From an uncultured Burkholderiales bacterium (lineage in GTDB: Bacteria; Pseudomonadota; Gammaproteobacteria; Burkholderiales; Burkholderiaceae_C), in the NCBI GenBank assembly GCA_903856875.1, contig CAIODE010000259.1, positions 1 to 7,910 on the forward strand: a stretch of 7,910 nucleotides of DNA, read 5' to 3'. The notes under the pieces are model-generated. The model had not been told where the DNA came from and made no database searches. It saw only the letters and a program-made list of their open reading frames with translations. Positions 5,909 to 7,910 of this stretch are shown piece by piece; position 1 is the stretch's first letter, and each line of letters opens with the position of its first letter. The translations under genes were made by a program, and so were the position numbers.

Positions 5909-6724
5909 ATGCCTGAATTACCAGAAGTCGAAGTCACTAGACTGAGTTTTGCCAGTCGGATTGCGGGCGCTCGGGTTTTGGCCTTGCACATGGGCAAGCC
6001 TTTGAGGTGGCCCCTGGGTGTTTCGCCCTCTCTTTTGGTGGGGCAAAGTGTATGGGCCGTCAGGCGCCGCGGGAAGTACCTTTTGTTGGACATGGATCGC
6101 GGTATTTTGATGCTGCATCTGGGCATGTCAGGCAGTTTAAATTTTGCCCCTTCACAGGCAGAATCTGGCAAACATGACCACATGGATTTGGTCACCACCC
6201 AAGGGGTTTTGCGCTTGCACGATCCACGCCGCTTTGGCGCGGCCGTTTGGTCTGACTCCGAAGAGCATGCGCCTGCTTCTAAGCTTTTAGGAAAATTGGG
6301 CATGGAGCCCCTGACCGAAGGTTTTGAACTCAAGTTGTTTCAACAAGGTTTGAAGAAACGCACAGCCCCTATCAAACAAGTGTTGCTGGCGGGTGATGTG
6401 GTGGTGGGTGTGGGCAATATTTACGCTTCTGAAGCATTGTTCATGTCGGGCATTCGGCCAACAGTGAAGGCCAACAAAGTGAGTGCACCGCGGGTGGCTA
6501 AATTGCATGCTGCCATTCGGCAAGTGCTGGCCAGAGCAGTGGAACAAGGTGGTAGCAGCCTGAAAGACTTTGTCAATGCGCAAGGCAATACAGGTTACTT
6601 TCAGTTGGAGGCCTCGGTGTATGGCAGAACAGGTTTGCCCTGCCGAGTTTGCAGCACACCCATCAAGCAAATTGTGCAAGGTCAGCGCTCAACTTTTTTC
6701 TGCCCAGTATGTCAAAAGCATTGA
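5909..6724 (+). CDS. mutM: formamidopyrimidine-DNA glycosylase (Fpg/MutM)
   Basis: Bifunctional glycosylase/AP lyase that removes 8-oxoguanine (opposite C) and formamidopyrimidines. The 271-residue product starts MPELPEVEV: Pro2, exposed after Met removal, is the Schiff-base nucleophile, and Glu3 and Glu6 are the conserved acids. Lys56 in RRGKYLLL matches the DNA-contacting Lys of the family. HLGMSG, DPRRFG and [11 protein letters not shown] follow in the usual order. The C-terminal zinc finger is complete: Cys245, 248, 265 and 268 (CX2CX16CX2C), with the conserved Arg260 in QRSTFFC. The start is certain because Pro must follow Met. Its 3' end overlaps mutY by 16 bases, making a two-gene repair operon. 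A slippery T-rich heptamer lies in the zinc-finger codons. Confidence 0.98.
   Translation: MPELPEVEVTRLSFASRIAGARVLALHMGKPLRWPLGVSPSLLVGQSVWAVRRRGKYLLLDMDRGILMLHLGMSGSLNFAPSQAESGKHDHMDLVTTQGVLRLHDPRRFGAAVWSDSEEHAPASKLLGKLGMEPLTEGFELKLFQQGLKKRTAPIKQVLLAGDVVVGVGNIYASEALFMSGIRPTVKANKVSAPRVAKLHAAIRQVLARAVEQGGSSLKDFVNAQGNTGYFQLEASVYGRTGLPCRVCSTPIKQIVQGQRSTFFCPVCQKH
6694..6700 (+). other. -1 slippery heptamer T_TTT_TTC in mutM just before the mutY start
   Basis: In the mutM frame the bases read T TTT TTC, an exact X XXY YYZ heptamer, nine bases before the mutY ATG (6709). The mutY frame is -1 relative to mutM and is open here, so a -1 shift would yield a MutM-MutY fusion joined as [10 protein letters not shown]. 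It would lose the last zinc Cys pair. The heptamer encodes the conserved Phe-Phe of the finger, so it may be coincidence. I see no strong stimulatory structure downstream. Confidence 0.3.
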
Positions 6725-7809
6725 AAGACTTGCCGCCATTGGCTGAGACCCTGGTGGCTTGGCAAAAGGTTCACGGGCGCAATCACTTGCCTTGGCAAAA
6801 CACCCAAGACCCCTACCGGGTATGGTTGTCTGAGATCATGTTGCAGCAAACACAGGTCAGTACCGTACTCGATTACTACGACAAGTTTTTGCAGCACTTT
6901 CCCACTTTGGCTGACTTGGCAGAAGCACCGCAAGACAAGGTGATGGGACTGTGGAGTGGCTTGGGTTATTACAGCCGTGCGCGCAATTTGCACCAGTGTG
7001 CGCAAGATGTGGTGTCGCGTTTTGGCGGAAAGTTTCCATCTACTGCGGCAGACTTGATCACGCTGCCTGGCATTGGTCGTTCTACAGCCGCCGCAGTGGC
7101 CTCGTTTTGTTTTTCTGAGCGTGTCGCCATCATGGATGGCAATGTGAAGCGGGTGCTTACGCGGGTTTGGGCCTATGACGCCGATTTATCTGTCAGCAAG
7201 AATGAAAAAGCATTGTGGCAGTTAGCAGAAAACGCTTTGCCAACGCGCCATTTGAAAACGGCCATGCCAAGATACTCACAAGCGCTGATGGATTTGGGTG
7301 CCACCCTTTGTTTGCCGCGCAAACCCAATTGCCAGGCGTGCCCTGTTCAAAATGAATGCAAAGCTTTTGCATTGGGCGAGCCTGAAAAGTTCCCTGTTAA
7401 AACGCGCAAAATCAAACGCAGCAGCGAAGTACTTTGGCTGTTGTTGGCGCAAAACACGAAGGGCGAAGTGTGGCTAGAGAAGCGGCCGCCCAAGGGCATT
7501 TGGGCCAGCCTTTACAGCTTTCCCCTGTTTGACTCGGAAGCTGCATTGCACACAGTTTTTGATAGTCATGCCAAGCTCAAAAACTTAGACTCAAATGCGA
7601 AGAAAACTTCTTCAGCTGCAATGGACATAGAGATACTGCCAGCATTTAAGCATGTTCTGACGCACAAAGATTTGCACTGTCATGTGGTCAAAGTGAAATT
7701 GAAAAAAGCACCTCATACGCCCAATGCGGGTGCTTGGTTTTCAGAGAAAGATTGGGTGGTGCTAGGCTTGCCAACACCTGTGCGTCACTTGCTGTCTAAC
7801 TCTCTGTGA
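6709..7809 (+). CDS. mutY: A/G-specific adenine glycosylase (MutY)
   Basis: Removes adenine mispaired with 8-oxoguanine, acting after replication on lesions MutM missed. The 366-residue product (E. coli 350) shows catalytic Glu42 in [10 protein letters not shown], the helix-hairpin-helix [12 protein letters not shown] (119-130), catalytic Asp143 in MDGNVKR, and the [4Fe-4S] ligands Cys201, 208, 211 and 217 (CX6CX2CX5C). A C-terminal NUDIX-like 8-oxoG-reading domain follows (about 236-360, with [14 protein letters not shown]). The ATG at 6709 is chosen over an in-frame TTG at 6649, which lies deep inside mutM. No Shine-Dalgarno is visible, so translation probably depends on mutM through the 16-base overlap. 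Its 3' end overlaps rapZ by 25 bases on opposite strands. Confidence 0.97.
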   Translation: MSKALKDLPPLAETLVAWQKVHGRNHLPWQNTQDPYRVWLSEIMLQQTQVSTVLDYYDKFLQHFPTLADLAEAPQDKVMGLWSGLGYYSRARNLHQCAQDVVSRFGGKFPSTAADLITLPGIGRSTAAAVASFCFSERVAIMDGNVKRVLTRVWAYDADLSVSKNEKALWQLAENALPTRHLKTAMPRYSQALMDLGATLCLPRKPNCQACPVQNECKAFALGEPEKFPVKTRKIKRSSEVLWLLLAQNTKGEVWLEKRPPKGIWASLYSFPLFDSEAALHTVFDSHAKLKNLDSNAKKTSSAAMDIEILPAFKHVLTHKDLHCHVVKVKLKKAPHTPNAGAWFSEKDWVVLGLPTPVRHLLSNSL

Positions 7810-7910
7810 CGCTTGAGTGTGAGCCAGTGCGCACCAAAGCGTTGGCTGAGTTTTTCGACCAAATAAACGGATCGGTGTTGACCGCCCGTGCAGCCAATGC
7901 CTACCGTGAT
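7785..7910 (-). CDS. rapZ: RapZ (YvcJ) nucleotide-binding / RNase adapter protein, C-terminal 41 residues
   Basis: Partial gene entering from the right edge. The minus strand encodes [20 protein letters not shown] at its window end and finishes KRHRELDSK with TGA at 7787-7785. GIGCTGG(K/Q)HRSVY is the hallmark of the RapZ C-terminal domain, which in E. coli binds the small RNA GlmZ and glucosamine-6-phosphate. The N-terminal Walker-type ATPase domain lies outside the window. The E. coli protein ends with a Lys-Arg-Lys cluster that is missing here. The gene converges on mutY, with the last 25 bases of the two genes overlapping, so no terminator can lie between them. Confidence 0.92.
   Translation of the reverse strand: MTVGIGCTGGQHRSVYLVEKLSQRFGAHWLTLKRHRELDSK

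Noticed and set aside
6649..6708. Upstream TTG start adding 20 residues to mutY
   Set aside because: TTG has no ribosome site, lies inside the mutM zinc-finger codons, and the added peptide is not MutY-like. It matters only if frameshifting occurs.

Overview
The window reads as a conserved housekeeping locus of a betaproteobacterium, probably Burkholderiales and close to Comamonadaceae. This rests on gene order, on the long (two-domain plus Ala-rich tail) form of ribosomal protein L25, on a mutM-mutY pair next to rapZ, and on protein wording. The genus is inference; nothing in the sequence fixes it. I see no mobile element, CRISPR array or clear sign of transfer, and no gene-free stretch longer than 300 bases.

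The left three quarters is a minus-strand gene train, read from right to left: a secreted tetratricopeptide-repeat (TPR) protein, lolB (outer-membrane lipoprotein receptor), ispE (isoprenoid precursor kinase), tRNA-Gln(UUG), prs (PRPP synthetase), a long-form rplY (ribosomal protein L25) and pth (peptidyl-tRNA hydrolase). The first three are packed tightly, with a 15-base gap and then a 4-base ATGA overlap. Further along come a tRNA with its own -10-like box, a structured 112-base prs leader, a weak terminator-like hairpin before rplY and a strong intrinsic terminator between rplY and pth. The same order (TPR gene, lolB, ispE, prs, rplY, pth) is known from Pseudomonas aeruginosa. There the TPR gene is PA4667 (lbcA), the activator of the periplasmic protease CtpA, which gives a concrete hypothesis for the TPR gene here.

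Divergently, on the plus strand after a 75-base gap, mutM and mutY form the two-glycosylase arm of the 8-oxoguanine (GO) repair system. They overlap by 16 bases. mutY then runs head-on into the 3' end of rapZ, whose last 41 codons are present on the minus strand and overlap mutY by 25 bases.

The genes serve core functions: translation (pth, rplY, tRNA-Gln), nucleotide precursor supply (prs), isoprenoid synthesis (ispE), envelope biogenesis (lolB, TPR protein) and oxidative DNA repair (mutM, mutY). I found no wholly new system. The points worth a second look are the non-lipoprotein signal peptide on the LbcA-like TPR protein, a canonical -1 slippery heptamer at the mutM/mutY junction, a possible leaderless start for pth inside a terminator tail, the prs leader architecture, and a RapZ C-terminus without the basic tail known from E. 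coli.
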